Shown here piece after piece: positions 47,136-60,499 of a stretch of DNA of 64,000 bases. Made by a program: the position numbers and the translations under genes. This DNA comes from Stictocephala bisonia (lineage: Eukaryota > Arthropoda > Insecta > Hemiptera > Membracidae): contig JAQJVL010000059.1 in NCBI GenBank assembly GCA_035578905.1, positions 2,201,636 to 2,265,635 on the forward strand. Reading direction: 5' to 3'. How positions within the stretch are numbered: the first letter of the stretch is position 1; every line of letters starts with the position of its first letter. The notes below the pieces were generated by a model. That model saw only the letters and a list, made by a program, of their open reading frames with translations, was not told the origin of the DNA and made no database searches.

Positions 47136-50100
47136 AAGTAACATACAAAAACAGCATGGCAGTAACTTTATAACATTATACAGTAAAATACAAAAACAGC
47201 ATAGCAGTAACTTTATAACATTATACAGTAAAATACAAAAACAGCATGGGAGTAACTTTATAACATTATAGAGTAAAATACTAAAACAGCATGGCAGTAA
47301 CTTTATAACATTATACAGTAAAATACAAAAACAGCATGGCAGTAACTTTATAACATTATACAGTAAAATACTAAAACAGCATGGCAGTAACTTTATAACA
47401 TTATACAGTAAAATACTAAAACAGCATGGCAGTAACTTTATAACATTATACAGTAAAATACTAAAACAGCATGGCAGTAACTTTATAACATTATACAGTA
47501 AAATACTAAAACAGCATGGCAGTAACTTTATAACATTATACAGTAAAATACTAAAACAGCATGGCAGTAACTTTATAACATTGAACAGTAAAATACAAAA
47601 ACAGCATGGGAGTAACTTTATAACATTATACAGTAAAATACTAAAACAGCATGGCAGTAACTTTATAACATTATACAGTAAAATACAAAAACAGCATGGC
47701 AGTAACTTTATAACATTATACAGTAAAATACAAAAACAGCATGGCAGTAACTTTATAACATTATACAGTAAAATACAAAAACAGCATGGGAGTAACTTTA
47801 TAACATTATACAGTAAAATACTAAAACAGCATGGCAGTAACTTTATAACATTATACAGTAAAATACAAAAACAGCATGGCAGTAACTTTATAACATTATA
47901 CAGTAAAATACAAAAACAGCATAGGAGTAACTTTATAACATTATACAGTAAAATACAAAAACAGCATGGCAGTAACTTTATAACATTATACAGTAAAATA
48001 CTAAAACAGCATGGCAGTAACTTTATAACATTATACAGTAAAATACTAAAACAGCATGGCAGTAACTTTATAACATTATACAGTAAAATACAAAAACAGC
48101 ATGGCAGTAACTTTATAACATTATACAGTAAAATACAAAAACAGCATGGCAGTAACTTTATAACATTATACAGTAAAATACAAAAACAGCATGGCAGTAA
48201 CTTTATAACATTATACAGTAAAATACAAAAACAGCATGGGAGTAACTTTATAACATTATACAGTAAAATACAAAAACAGCATGGCAGTAACTTTATAACA
48301 TTATACAGTAAAATACAAAAACAGCATGGCAGTAACTTTATAACATTATACAGTAAAATACTAAAACAGCATGGCAGTAACTTTATAACATTATACAGTA
48401 AAATACAAAAACAGCATGGCAGTAACTTTATAACATTATACAGTAAAATACTAAAACAGCATAGCAGTAACTTTATAACATTATACAGTAAAATACAAAA
48501 ACAGCATGGGAGTAACTTTATAACATTATACAGTAAAATACAAAAACAGCATGGCAGTAACTTTATAACATTATACAGTAAAATACTAAAACAGCATGGC
48601 AGTAACTTTATAACATTATACAGTAAAATACTAAAACAGCATGGCAGTAACTTTATAACATTATACAGTAAAATACTAAAACAGCATGGCAGTAACTTTA
48701 TAACATTATACAGTAAAATACTAAAACAGCATGGCAGTAACTTTATAACATTATACAGTAAAATACTAAAACAGCATGGCAGTAACTTTATAACATTATA
48801 CAGTAAAATACTAAAACAGCATGGCAGTAACTTTATAACATTATACAGTAAAATACTAAAACAGCATGGCAGTAACTTTATAACATTATACAGTAAAATA
48901 CTAAAACAGCATGGCAGTAACTTTATAACATTATACAGTAAAATACTAAAACAGCATGGCAGTAACTTTATAACATTATACAGTAAAATACAAAAACAGC
49001 ATGGGAGTAACTTTATAACATTATACAGTAAAATACTAAAACAGCATGGCAGTAACTTTATAACATTATACAGTAAAATACTAAAACAGCATGGCAGTAA
49101 CTTTATAACATTATACAGTAAAATACTAAAACAGCATGGCAGTAACTTTATAAGATTATACAGTAAAATACTAAAACAGCATGGCAGTAACTTTATAACA
49201 TTATACAGTAAAATACTAAAACAGCATGGCAGTAACTTTATAACATTATACAGTAAAATACAAAAACAGCATGGCAGTAACTTTATAACATTATACAGTA
49301 AAATACAAAAACAGCATGGGAGTAACTTTATAACATTATACAGTAAAATACTAAAACAGCATGGCAGTACCTTAATAACATTATAAAGTAACATACAAAA
49401 ACAGCATTGCAGTACCTTAATAACATTATACAGTAAAATACTAAAACAGCATGGCAGTAACTTTATAACATTATACAGTAAAATACAAAAACAGCATGGG
49501 AGTAACTTTATAACATTATATAGTAAAATACAAAAACAGCATGGCAGTAACATTATGACATTATAAACTAACATACAAAAACAGCATGGCAGTAACTTTA
49601 TAACATTATACAGTAAAATACAAAAACAGCATGGCAGTAACATTATGACATTATAAACTAACATACAAAAACAGCATGGCAGTAACTTTATAACATTATA
49701 TAGTAAAATACAAAAACAGCATGGCAGTAACATTATGACATTATAAACTAACATACAAAAACAGCATGGCAGTAACTTTATAACATTATACAGTAAAATA
49801 CAAAAACAGCATGGCAGTAACTTTGTAACATTATACAGTAAAATACAAAAACAGCATGGGAGTAACTTAATAACATTATACAGTAAAATACAAAAACAGC
49901 ATGGGAGTAACTTTATAACATTATACAGTAAAATACAAAAACAGCATGGCAGTAACTTTATAACATTATACAGTAAAATACAAAAACAGCATGGGAGTAA
50001 CTTTATAACATTATACAGTAAAATACAAAAACAGCATGGCAGTAACTTTATAACATTATACAGTAAAATACTAAAACAGCATGGCAGTACCTTAATAACA

Positions 50101-53031
50101 TTATAAAGTAACATACAAAAACAGCATGGCAGTAACTTTATAACATTATACAGTAAAATACTAAAACAGCATGGCAGTACCTTAATAACATTATAAAGTA
50201 ACATACAAAAACAGCATTGCAGTACCTTAATAACATTATAAAGTAACATACAAAAACATCATGGGAGTAACATTATAACATTATAAATTAACATGCAACA
50301 ACAGCATGGGAGTAACAATATAACATTATACAGTAAAATACAAAAACAGCATGGGAGTAACTTTATAACATTATAGAGTAAAATACAAAAACAGCATTGC
50401 AGTACCTTAATAACATTATAAAGTAACATACAAAAACATCATGGGAGTAACTTTATAACATTATACAGTAAAATACAAAAACAGCATGGGAGTAACTTTA
50501 TAACATTATACAGTAAAATACAAAAACAGCATGGCAGTAACTTTATAACATTATAGAGTAAAATACAAAAACAGCATTGCAGTACCTTAATAACATTATA
50601 AAGTAACATACAAAAACATCACGGGAGTAACATTATAACATTATAAATTAACATGCAACAACAGCATGGGAGTAACTTTATAACATTATACAGTAAAATA
50701 CAAAAACAGCATGGCAGTAACTTTATAACATTATAGAGTAAAATACAAAAACAGCATTGCAGTAACTTTATAACATTATAGAGTAAAATACAAAAACAGC
50801 ATTGCAGTAACTTAATAACATTATAAAGTAACATACATAAACAGCATTGCAGTAACTTTTTAACATTATAGAGTAAAATACAAAAACAGCATGGCAGTAA
50901 CTTTATAAGATTATACAGTAAAATACAAAAACAGCATTGCAGTAACTTAATAACATTATAAAGTAACATACAAAAACAGCATTGCAGTAACTTAATAACA
51001 TTATAAAGTAACATACAAGAACAGCTTGGCAGTAACTTTATAACATTATAGAGTAAAATACAAAAACAGCATGGCAGTAACTTTATAAGATTATACAGTA
51101 AAATACAAAAACAGCATTGCAGTAACTTAATAACATTATAAAGTAACATACAAAAACATCATGGGAGTAACATTATAACATTATAAATTAACATGCAACA
51201 ACAGCATGGGAGTAACATTATAACATTATAAAGTAACATACAAAAACAGCATGGCAGTAACTTTATAACATTATACAGTAAAATACAAAAACAGCATGGC
51301 AGTAACTTTATAACATTATACAGTAAAATACAAAAACAGCATGGGAGTAACTTTATAACATTATAGAGTAAAATACAAAAACAGCATGGCAGTAACTTTA
51401 TAAGATTATACAGTAAAATACAAAAACAGCATTGCAGTAACTTTATAACATTATACAGTAAAATACAAAAACAGCATGGCAGTAACTTTATAACATTATA
51501 GAGTAAAATACTAAAACAGCATGGCAGTAACTTTATAACATTATACAGTAAAATACTAAAACAGCATGGCAGTAACTTTATAAGATTATACAGTAAAATA
51601 CTAAAACAGCATGGCAGTAACTTTATAACATTATACAGTAAAATACTAAAACAGCATGGCAGTAACTTTATAACATTATACAGTAAAATACAAAAACAGC
51701 ATGGCAGTAACTTTATAACATTATACAGTAAAATACAAAAACAGCATGGGAGTAACTTTATAACATTATAAAGTAACATACAAAAACAGCATGGGAGTAA
51801 AATTATGACATTATAAAGTAACATACAAAACAGCATGGGAGTAACTATATAACATTATAAAGTAACATACAAAAACATCATGGGAGTAACATTATAACAT
51901 TATAAAGTATAACATACAAAAACAGCATGGGAGTAACATTATAACATTATAAAGTAACATACAAAACACCATGGGAGTAACATTATAACATTATAGAGCA
52001 ACATACAAAAACATCATGGGAGTAACATTATGACAGTATAAAGTAACATACAAAACAGCATGGGAGTAACAATATAACATTATAAAGTAACATACAAAAA
52101 CATCATGGGAGTAACATTATAACATTATAAAGTAACATACAAAAACAGCATGGGAGTAACATTATAACATTATAAAGTAACATACAAAACAGCATGGGAG
52201 TAACAATATAACATTATAAAGTAACATACAAAAACAGCATGGGAGTAACATTATAACATTATAAAGTAAAATACAAAACAGCATGGGAGTAACATTATAA
52301 AGTAACATACACAAACATCATGGGAGTAACATTATAACATTATAAAGTAACATACAAAACAGCATGGGAGTAACATTATAACATTATAGAGCAACATACA
52401 AAAACATCATGGGAGTAACATTATGACATTATAAAGTAACATACAAAATAGCATGGGAGTAACAATATAACATTATAAAGTAACATACAAAAACATCATG
52501 GGAGTAACATTATGACATTATAAAGTAACATACAAAACAGCATGGGAGTAATATTATAAAGTATAACATACAAAAACAGCATGGGAGTAACAATATAACA
52601 TTATAGAGCAACATACAAAAACAGCATAGGAGTAACATTATGACATTATAAAGTAACATACAAAAACATCATGGGAGTAACATTATAACATTATAAAGTA
52701 TAACATACAAAACAGCATGGGAGTAACATTATAACATTATAAAGTATAACATAAAAAAACAGCATGGGAGTAACATTATAACATTATAAACTATAACATA
52801 CAAAAACAGCATGGGAGTGACAATATAACATTATAAAGTAACATACAAAAACATCATGGGAGTAACATTATGACATTATAAAGTAACATACAAAACATCA
52901 TGGGAGTAACATTATAACATTATAAAGTATAACATACAAAAACAGCATGGGAGTAACATTATAACATTATAGAGCAACATACAAAACAGCATGGGAGTAA
53001 CAATATAACATTATAGAGCAACATACAAAAA
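47136..53031. repeat. Giant minisatellite, 45-bp unit, about 131 copies (5.9 kb)
   Basis: The unit is CAGTAAAATACAAAAACAGC ATGGCAGTAACTTTATAACA TTATA. Period is exactly 45 bp up to about 51.8 kb, with unit types defined by TACAAAA/TACTAAA and ATGGCAG/ATGGGAG. From about 49.4 kb a second unit type (AAGTAACATACAAAAAC, AACATTATAACATT) mixes in. Beyond 51.8 kb only this type remains and unit length drifts from about 31 to 48 bp. Very long open frames on both strands follow from the 45-bp period and encode only the repeat; no gene is implied. Confidence 0.98.
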
Positions 53032-54805
53032 CTATATTATTAATCTTACCATTATATAAAAATCTAATGGTGTCTGTCTGTGTTACTTAATCACGCAAAA
53101 ACTACTAAACCTATTCAGTTGAACTTTTTTCATGGACATTCTTAGAGTCTCTGGACTATCTGTATTTTGAAATTCCATCAGGGCACCACCTCAGGGGCTC
53201 TGTATCATTGCAAACCCTACATAAATACCTATTTGACAATTGTTTTTAATAGTTTCATTAATCAGCTGTTGGAACAAACAAACAACTTACATAGTTCTGA
53301 AGTAAATACCTAACCTAACCACAACGCACTTTTGCGCTCACGTGTTTCAAGCGGAAGGAACCTGCAAATTTGCTCAAAGGGGAACAAAGCTTAAAATATT
53401 GTTTATAAGTCTGTTTTATAAAACATTCTTTTTTATAAATATTATCATATTAAAAAATCGTTTAAGCAACCTAGAGTTAACTTAATTCATCCACGTTTTG
53501 TATTACTGAATGCATTAAGCACAATATCAATCAACGTAAACAATCTTATAAATGAATATAGTAAGTAAGTAAGTTATAAATAATCAAAATCTATAAAACT
53601 TTGCAGTCTTTCTTGTTTATTAATCATTACTTATCACTGACCGTAGATATGGACGAATATGAGTGTCATGATTCACACCAGTAGATGAACGAATGTAGTC
53701 GTTGTTACTAGCTGTACAATGAATGTAGACGACTGTTCCTTAGTAGAAAGAGACGTTTATTTATAGCCCAAAAACAAGGGCAACTAAGGGACCTACAGCT
53801 TTACGTGGAATCCGAACACGTAGTATTGGTCTTCCCTACGTAACTCCAGGACATTAAATTCAACCCAACTCGAACTTGTCTAGTTGTGTTCACGCTGACG
53901 ACATAGAATCTACCATCTCTACAACACTGTGTTTGTGCCCAAGTAGCGGGGTTACAGCACTGCGCAACTAGTGCCGACTTTACTAACCTACAAACTAAAC
54001 AATATTATGGTTCGGATAACATTATTTTGAATTAATCGTCATTCTTATAGTTTCGATGAGTTTTTTTATAGTTCAGACACTATATTATCCATTGAGTTAA
54101 TTCGTGGCGTATTATGTAGCTCATAACTGAAACAACTGTGTCAAATCAAATAACACATTTGATTACTAGCCTATATAGGCTATTACTCGCAACATAATGA
54201 AGGCTTCATTTCACCCACCTACAATCGACAACGGATAATTAATTGAGGATCAACATTATTTGTCAAAATTGAAATTGTTTGGTTTAGTGGTGAATTAATC
54301 AAAATGTTTGACCAATCAAAAACAAATTCTGTAATAATAATAAAATACGATTTCAACCGTTTTGATCGACTGATTGTTTTGTACATAATACCGTTTAAAT
54401 GTTTAGCCTTTACCTTGACAGAGTCACCATTAATTTAGTTGTTAATTAATAAAAGTTAATTGTTGAGTCATTGAATATCTGAAATATTGCCGTTTCATTG
54501 TGACGACTTTGGTAAAACTTACCTTTTTACTTCTTTTAGACTTTAATAGATTACTTGTTCACTGTACAATAAATAAAACCATTCTGTTTTTATATCAATT
54601 TTTTCGTACACTTTAAATCCCTAACGCATATTTAACAATTTAGGATATTCTAAACAATAAACAAAGATATGTTTGTAAAATGTAAAAAACGACGCTAACA
54701 AACACAACCACATATTTCAGTTTGTTGAAAACTTTCACAATATTATGTCAAAATAATGTCTTTAATCATAATATTATGTCTTTAATCATGTTACGGTTTG
54801 TGAAC
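53032..54805. other. A+T-rich DNA, no gene recognised
   Basis: 53034-53110 (CTATATTATTAATC, then TCTGTCTGTGTTACTTAATC, ACGCAAAAACTACTAAACC) resembles termini of insect non-autonomous Helitron-like repeats, but no 3' end was found. ACCTAACCTAACC lies at 53308-53320. 53640-53775 is a diverged copy of 42870-42990. Confidence 0.45.
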
Positions 54806-55377
54806 ACTCGCTCACACACGGCTCACATGAAGCTCATACGTGGCTCATATGTGGCTCAAACATGGCTCATATGAAGGTCATACGTGGCTCACATACGGTT
54901 CATACGTGGCTCACGCGTGACACACATGTAGCTCATACATGGCTCACCTTAAGGTAACAGAAGACTCATATGTAGCTCACACATGGCTCATTCGCGACTA
55001 ACTCAAGATTCACAGTGACTCAAACCAGACTCACACATAGCTCACATGTGACTCACACGTGTGTTACACAAGGCACATACATGACTCAAAAGTGTCTCAC
55101 ACGTGCTTCACACAAAGCTCAGGTATGGCCCACACGTGGTTCTAACATTACTCACCCAAAGTTTACATGCGACTCACACAAGGCTCACATGTATCTAAGA
55201 CAAGCTCACACGTGGCTCAAACGTCTCAAACATGGCTCACACATGACTAACTCAAGATTCACAGTGGCTCAAACGAGACTCACATACGGCTCACACAACT
55301 CACAAACAAGGTTCATACGTGGCTCACACAAGGATCACTTAAGACTCACAAAAAACTCATATATGGCTCACTCAGTT
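54806..55377. repeat. Degenerate 10-12-bp tandem repeat
   Basis: About 50 imperfect units of the form GGCTCATACGT / GACTCACATGT. Order is irregular and units are diverged. A segment (ACTAACTCAAGATTCACAGT) occurs twice, about 245 bp apart, which shows a larger internal duplication. The open frame across it is a by-product. Confidence 0.85.
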
Positions 55378-55825
55378 TCCAGGCTTTGACGAAACACTGA
55401 TAGAGTTGTTTATTGACTTATAACAAATTGGGTTTTTAATCTGAATATAAATGGAAGCTATTTCAATTTATATTCAATAAATATGTAAAACGACAAGCAA
55501 TCAAAGAGCTTCACACAGTAAATCATATTATATTTCTAATTTTGGCCAAATTCAAAGAAGTAGTTTTAAATTTAGACTTAAAACACTCCAGATAATTGGG
55601 TAGACACAAATAATTATCTATTTACAAAATTAAGTTTTGTTTTATCTTGTTCAAAACACAATTTTGTTTGAAGTTAGGTGACATATTTTGCTATAGGTAT
55701 TATTTTGCAAATGCAAAATAATTATTTTAAATTTTAATTTATAAATATAATAGCTAAATACCATTGACTGTCTGATCCCTAAAAAATACTCCTAACTAAA
55801 GAGTCCGGACCATAAAACTGGGAAC
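55378..55825. other. A+T-rich spacer between arrays
   Basis: No feature recognised. Confidence 0.5.
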
Positions 55826-58374
55826 AGTAGTGTTCGTGGTTTGTCCGTGTACAGTTGTGACCGTGATATATCTTTCTGTGGACAGTAGTGTTCGTGGTTA
55901 GTCCGTGTACAGTTATGTGATATATCTGTGGACACTAGTGTCCGTGTACAGTTGTAACTGTGATATATCTGTGGACAGTAATGTCCGTGGTTAGTCCGTG
56001 TACAGTTATGACCGTGATATATCTGTGGACAGTAGTGTCCAAGTACAGTTGTAACTGTGATATATCTGTGGACAGTAATGTTCGTGGTTAGTTCGTGTAC
56101 AGTTGTGACCGTGATATATCTGTGCACAGTAGTGTCCGTGGTTAGTCCGTGTATAGTTATGACCGTGATATATCTCTGCACAGTAGTGTCCATGGTTAGT
56201 CCGTGTACAGTTATGACCGTAATATATCTGTGGACAGTAGTGATCGTGGTTAGTCCGTGTACAGTTATGACCATGATATATCTGTGTACAGTAGTGTTCG
56301 TGGTTAGTTCGTGTACAGTTGTGACCGTGATATATCTGTGCACAGTAGTGTCCGTGGTTAGTCCGTGTACAGTTATGACCGTGATATATATGTGGACAGT
56401 AGTGATCGTGGTTAGTCCGTGTACAGTTATGACCGTGATATATCTGTGGACAGTAATGTCCGTGGTTAGTCCGTGTACAGTTATGACCGTGATATATCTG
56501 TGGACAGTAGTGTCCAAGTACAGTTGTAACTGTGATATATCTGTGGACAGTAGTGTTCGTGGTTAGTTCGTGTACAGTTGTGACCGTGATATATCTGTGC
56601 ACAGCAGTGTCCGTGGTTAGTCCGTGTACAGTTATGACCGTGATATATCTCTGCACAGTAGTGTCCATGGTTAGTCCGTGTACAGTTATGACCGTGATAT
56701 ATCTGTGGACAGTAGTGATCGTGGTTAGTCCGTGTACAGTTATGACCATGATATATCTGTGTACAGTAGTGTTCGTGGTTAGTTCGTGTACAGTTGTGAC
56801 CGTGATATATCTGTGCACAGTAGTGTCCGTGGTTAGTCCGTGTACAGTTATGACCGTGATATATATGTGGACAGTAGTGATCGTGGTTAGTCCGTGTACA
56901 GTTGTAACTGTGATATATCTGTGGACAGTAATGTCCGTGGTTAGTCCATGTACAGTTATGACCGTGATATATCTGTGGATAGTAGTGATCGTGGTTAGTC
57001 CGTGTACAGTTGTAACTGTGATATATCTGTGGACAGTAATGTCCGTGGTTAGTCCGTGTACAGTTATTACCATGATATATCTGTGGACAGTAGTGTTCGT
57101 GGTTAGTTCGTGTAAAGTTGTGACCGTGATATATCTGTGCACAGTAGTGTCCATGGTTAGTCCGTGTACAGTTATGACCGTGATATATCTGTGGACAGTA
57201 GTGATCGTGGTTAGTCCGTGTACAGTTATGACCATGATATATCTGTGTACAGTAGTGTTCGTGGTTAGTTCGTGTACAGTTGTAACTGTAATATATCTGT
57301 GGACAGTAATGTCCGTGGTTAGTCCGTGTACAGTTATGACCGTGATATATCTGTGGATAGTAGTGATCGTGGTTAGTCCGTGTACAGTTGTAACTGTGAT
57401 ATATCTGTGGACAGTAATGTCCGTGGTTAGTCCGTGTACAGTTATTACCATGATATATCTGTGGACAGTAGTGATCGTGGTTAGTCCTTGTACAGTTAAC
57501 TGTGATATATCTGTGGACAGTAATGTCTGCGGTTAGTCCGTGTACAGTTATTACCATGATATATCTGTGGATAGTAGTGATCGTGGTTAGTCCGTGTACA
57601 GTTGTAACTGTGATATATATGTGGACAGTAATGTCCGTGGTTAGTCCGTGTACAGTTATGACCGTGATATATATGTGGATAGTAGTGATCGTGGTTAGTC
57701 CGTGTACAGTTGTAACTGTGATATATCTGTGGACAGTAGTGATCGTGGTTAGTCCGTGTACAGTTATGCCGTGATATATATGTGCACAGTAGTGTCCTTG
57801 GTTAGTCCGTGTACAGTTATGACCGTTATATATCTGTGGACAGTAGTGATCGTGGTTAGTCCGTGTACAGTTATGACCGTTATATATCTGTGGACAGTAG
57901 TGTTCGTGGTTAGTCTGTGTACAGTTATTACCGTGATATATCTGTGGTCAGTAGTGATCGTGGTTAGTCCGTGTACAGTTATTACCGTGATATATATATG
58001 TGCACAGTAGTGTCCTTCGTTAGTCCGTGTACAGTTATGACCGTTATATATCTGTGGACAGTAGTGATCGTGGTTAGTCCGTGTACAGTTATGCCGTGAT
58101 ATATATGTGCACAGTAGTGTCCTTGGTTAGTCCGTGTACAGTTATGACCGTTATATATCTGTGGACAGTAGTGTTCGTGGTTAGTCCGTGTACAGTTATG
58201 ACCGTTATATATCTGTGGACAGTAGTGTTCGTGGTTAGTCCGTGTACAGTTATGACCGTGATATATCTGTGGACAGTAGTGTTCGTGGTTAGTCTGTGTA
58301 CAGTTATTACCGTGATATATCTGTAAACAGTAATGTCCGTGGTTATTCCGTGTTCAGTTATGACCGTAATTTTT
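55826..58374. repeat. Minisatellite, 54-bp unit, about 47 copies
   Basis: The unit is GTGATATATCTGTGGACAGT AGTGTCCGTGGTTAGTCCGT GTACAGTTATGACC. Variants (TTCGTGG, GATCGTGG, GTGCACAG, TTGTAACT) recur in the same order about 475 bp apart, e.g. from 56.06 and 56.53 kb, which shows a nine-unit higher-order repeat. Long open frames on both strands follow from the 54-bp period. Confidence 0.97.
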
Positions 58375-58860
58375 CCGTAGACATTCATGTCTATGTTTAG
58401 TCCATGGACAATTGAGTCCGTACCTACTCCGGAGAAGTGGCGTTCATGATTATTCCGTGGGCAGTTGGGTATGTGATAAGTCTGCGGACAGTTGTTACCG
58501 TGATATATCTGTGGACAGTAGTGTTCGTGGTTACTCCGTGTCCAGTTGTGACGTGATTTTTCCGTAGATATTCATGTCTGTGATTAGTCCATGGACAATT
58601 GAGTCCGTAACTACTCCGGAGAAGTGGCGTTCATGATTATTCCGTGGGCAGTTGGGTATGTGATAAGTCTGCGGACAGTTGTTACCGTGATATATCTGTG
58701 GACAGTAGTGTTCGTGGTTACTCCGTGTCCAGTTGTGACGTGATTTTTCCGTAGATATTCATGTATGTGTTTAGTCCATGGACAATTGAGTCCGTAACTA
58801 CTCCGGAGAAGTGGCGTTCATGATTAAATCCGTGGACAGTTGCGTCCGTAATGTATCCTT
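58375..58860. repeat. 187-bp higher-order repeat, about 2.6 copies
   Basis: CCGTAGA-ATTCATGT-type landmarks start at 58375, 58562 and 58749, exactly 187 bp apart. Each unit contains one recognisable 54-bp-type segment (GTGATATATCTGTGGACAGT) plus diverged segments (ACTCCGGAGAAGTGGCGTTC), so it arose at the edge of the 54-bp array. Confidence 0.95.
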
Positions 58861-60499
58861 TATTAATCCATGCCATAAAATAAAATATTTGTTTCCGTGA
58901 TTACTCATGATGACTGACCAAGTGGAGATGACCAATCGGCTTGGCACTGAGCAGATTACTACATTTGTCTCACCTAGTTCTTCCGTTCATTTCTTTAAGG
59001 ATGTCAGGAGGTTCATGACTTCATTGTATGCTACATAATTTGTACCTGCTAAGAAGATAGTGAAATCTTCTGAGCTGGTCTATGCTGTGTTGGTTGCAGT
59101 ATTTTTAAAAACGTCTTCAAATGTTGCTGAGGGCCTCACGAAACAAGTTACTTTGTAGTCAGTAAGTTTGTCTGCTGATGATAAATTTCTTCTTTGACTA
59201 TCTGAAAATATTGTAACATATAGTTTAGGTTTGATTGATATATACTTTAGAGGTTGCTTTGTGAATTCCTAATTAGTTTTATAGAAAAAATACAAATATT
59301 TAGTTTGAAGTTTATATTTTCACCTATTCTTCAAAATTAGGCGTATGTATTCAAAATATCAAAAGCCAATCCAAATCGCAATATGATAACGTTTAGATGA
59401 CACCTCATGCACAACTGTTGATCAATAAATAACGAACAAATATGGATGTGCAAATAACATTGTACTTATGGGATCAAAATCAACATGGCCGACATCCTCT
59501 GCAGACTTTTAAAACGAATAATACTGAAGGAATTATTTATTAATTTTATAAGAAAACTGCACTTAATAAAATTGGTTAAGTTCATATTTAGATTTAAGAA
59601 AATACGCAGTATGCAGGCGGCATCAGAGAGTAATGGATACGGACGTGAGTAATGGCCCCATTCGGTTAATTTCCCAGGATCTTTGCAGGAATGTTCCGCT
59701 ACCACTATCTGTCAATATTGTATCTCACAACAAAGTACTGTATAATACGAGAGAGAAATTCTCTTCTTTTTAAGTGGTTGCATATAGTACTTTATAGGAG
59801 TTAGCTTAATTAGGTTAGAAATTGGAATACTTCAACATACAAACTCTTTAATTTGAGAAACCTTACGAAAGAGTATGCCCAGTCTATAATGTTTACGATA
59901 TTCACTGAATATTGTGTTTTAGATATATTTGCACATCCTTTCTAGTAGAAGGATTCTATACGGTATCAGTACAGCTTACCACTTTTAATTTTACTGTGTT
60001 TAAAATAAATAAAGGTCTAAGCAACCGTTAGGATGGAGAAATAAGAGCATATTTCAATGTTATGATTACTCTTTTCAAATTATATTTTGTTAATATAAAA
60101 TAAAGTACTATTATTTTACTTGCTGACGACATGTGAAAGCCAGGTGTTACTCATCGATGATACAGTTCACCAATATAAGATCAAGGGCATTTGTGTCTAT
60201 ACAAATGTTTGTACAAAGTTGCCGTTCTTATTAATGAAGTTAATTTACTTTTTATTATTAGCAAACTTTAGCTTTATTCTCCTTACCATACTTGAAATCA
60301 ACTGAGGCTGGCCAATGGCCCACTGGGGTGTGACACGCCTACATTAGATAGGCGTGCATTTTTAGAGGTTAAAAAGGAGAAAATTATTGATAAGGTAAGT
60401 GCTAATTAATAATAGGAAAGTGGGAATATATAATGTTAATGTTAATGCGTATACTGGTGATAGGAAATCGGGACTTTACGGACTTGGCCTACGAGTTGT
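58861..60499. other. A+T-rich DNA, no gene recognised
   Basis: 58.89-59.21 kb is less A+T-rich and could be decayed coding debris, but stops occur in all frames and no family is recognisable. Confidence 0.45.

Noticed and set aside
47124..50249. 1041-codon open frame on the minus strand (and a 601-codon one opposite)
   Set aside because: It is the 45-bp satellite translated. Both strands are open, and the product is a 15-residue repeat with no start context, signal or domain.
53032..53330. Helitron end
   Set aside because: The start-like sequence and TCTGTCTGTG block are suggestive, but no CTRR hairpin end, AT insertion site or Rep/helicase sequence was found.
56006..57557. Long open frames on both strands
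   Set aside because: Translation of the 54-bp array, with no sign of selection on any one frame.
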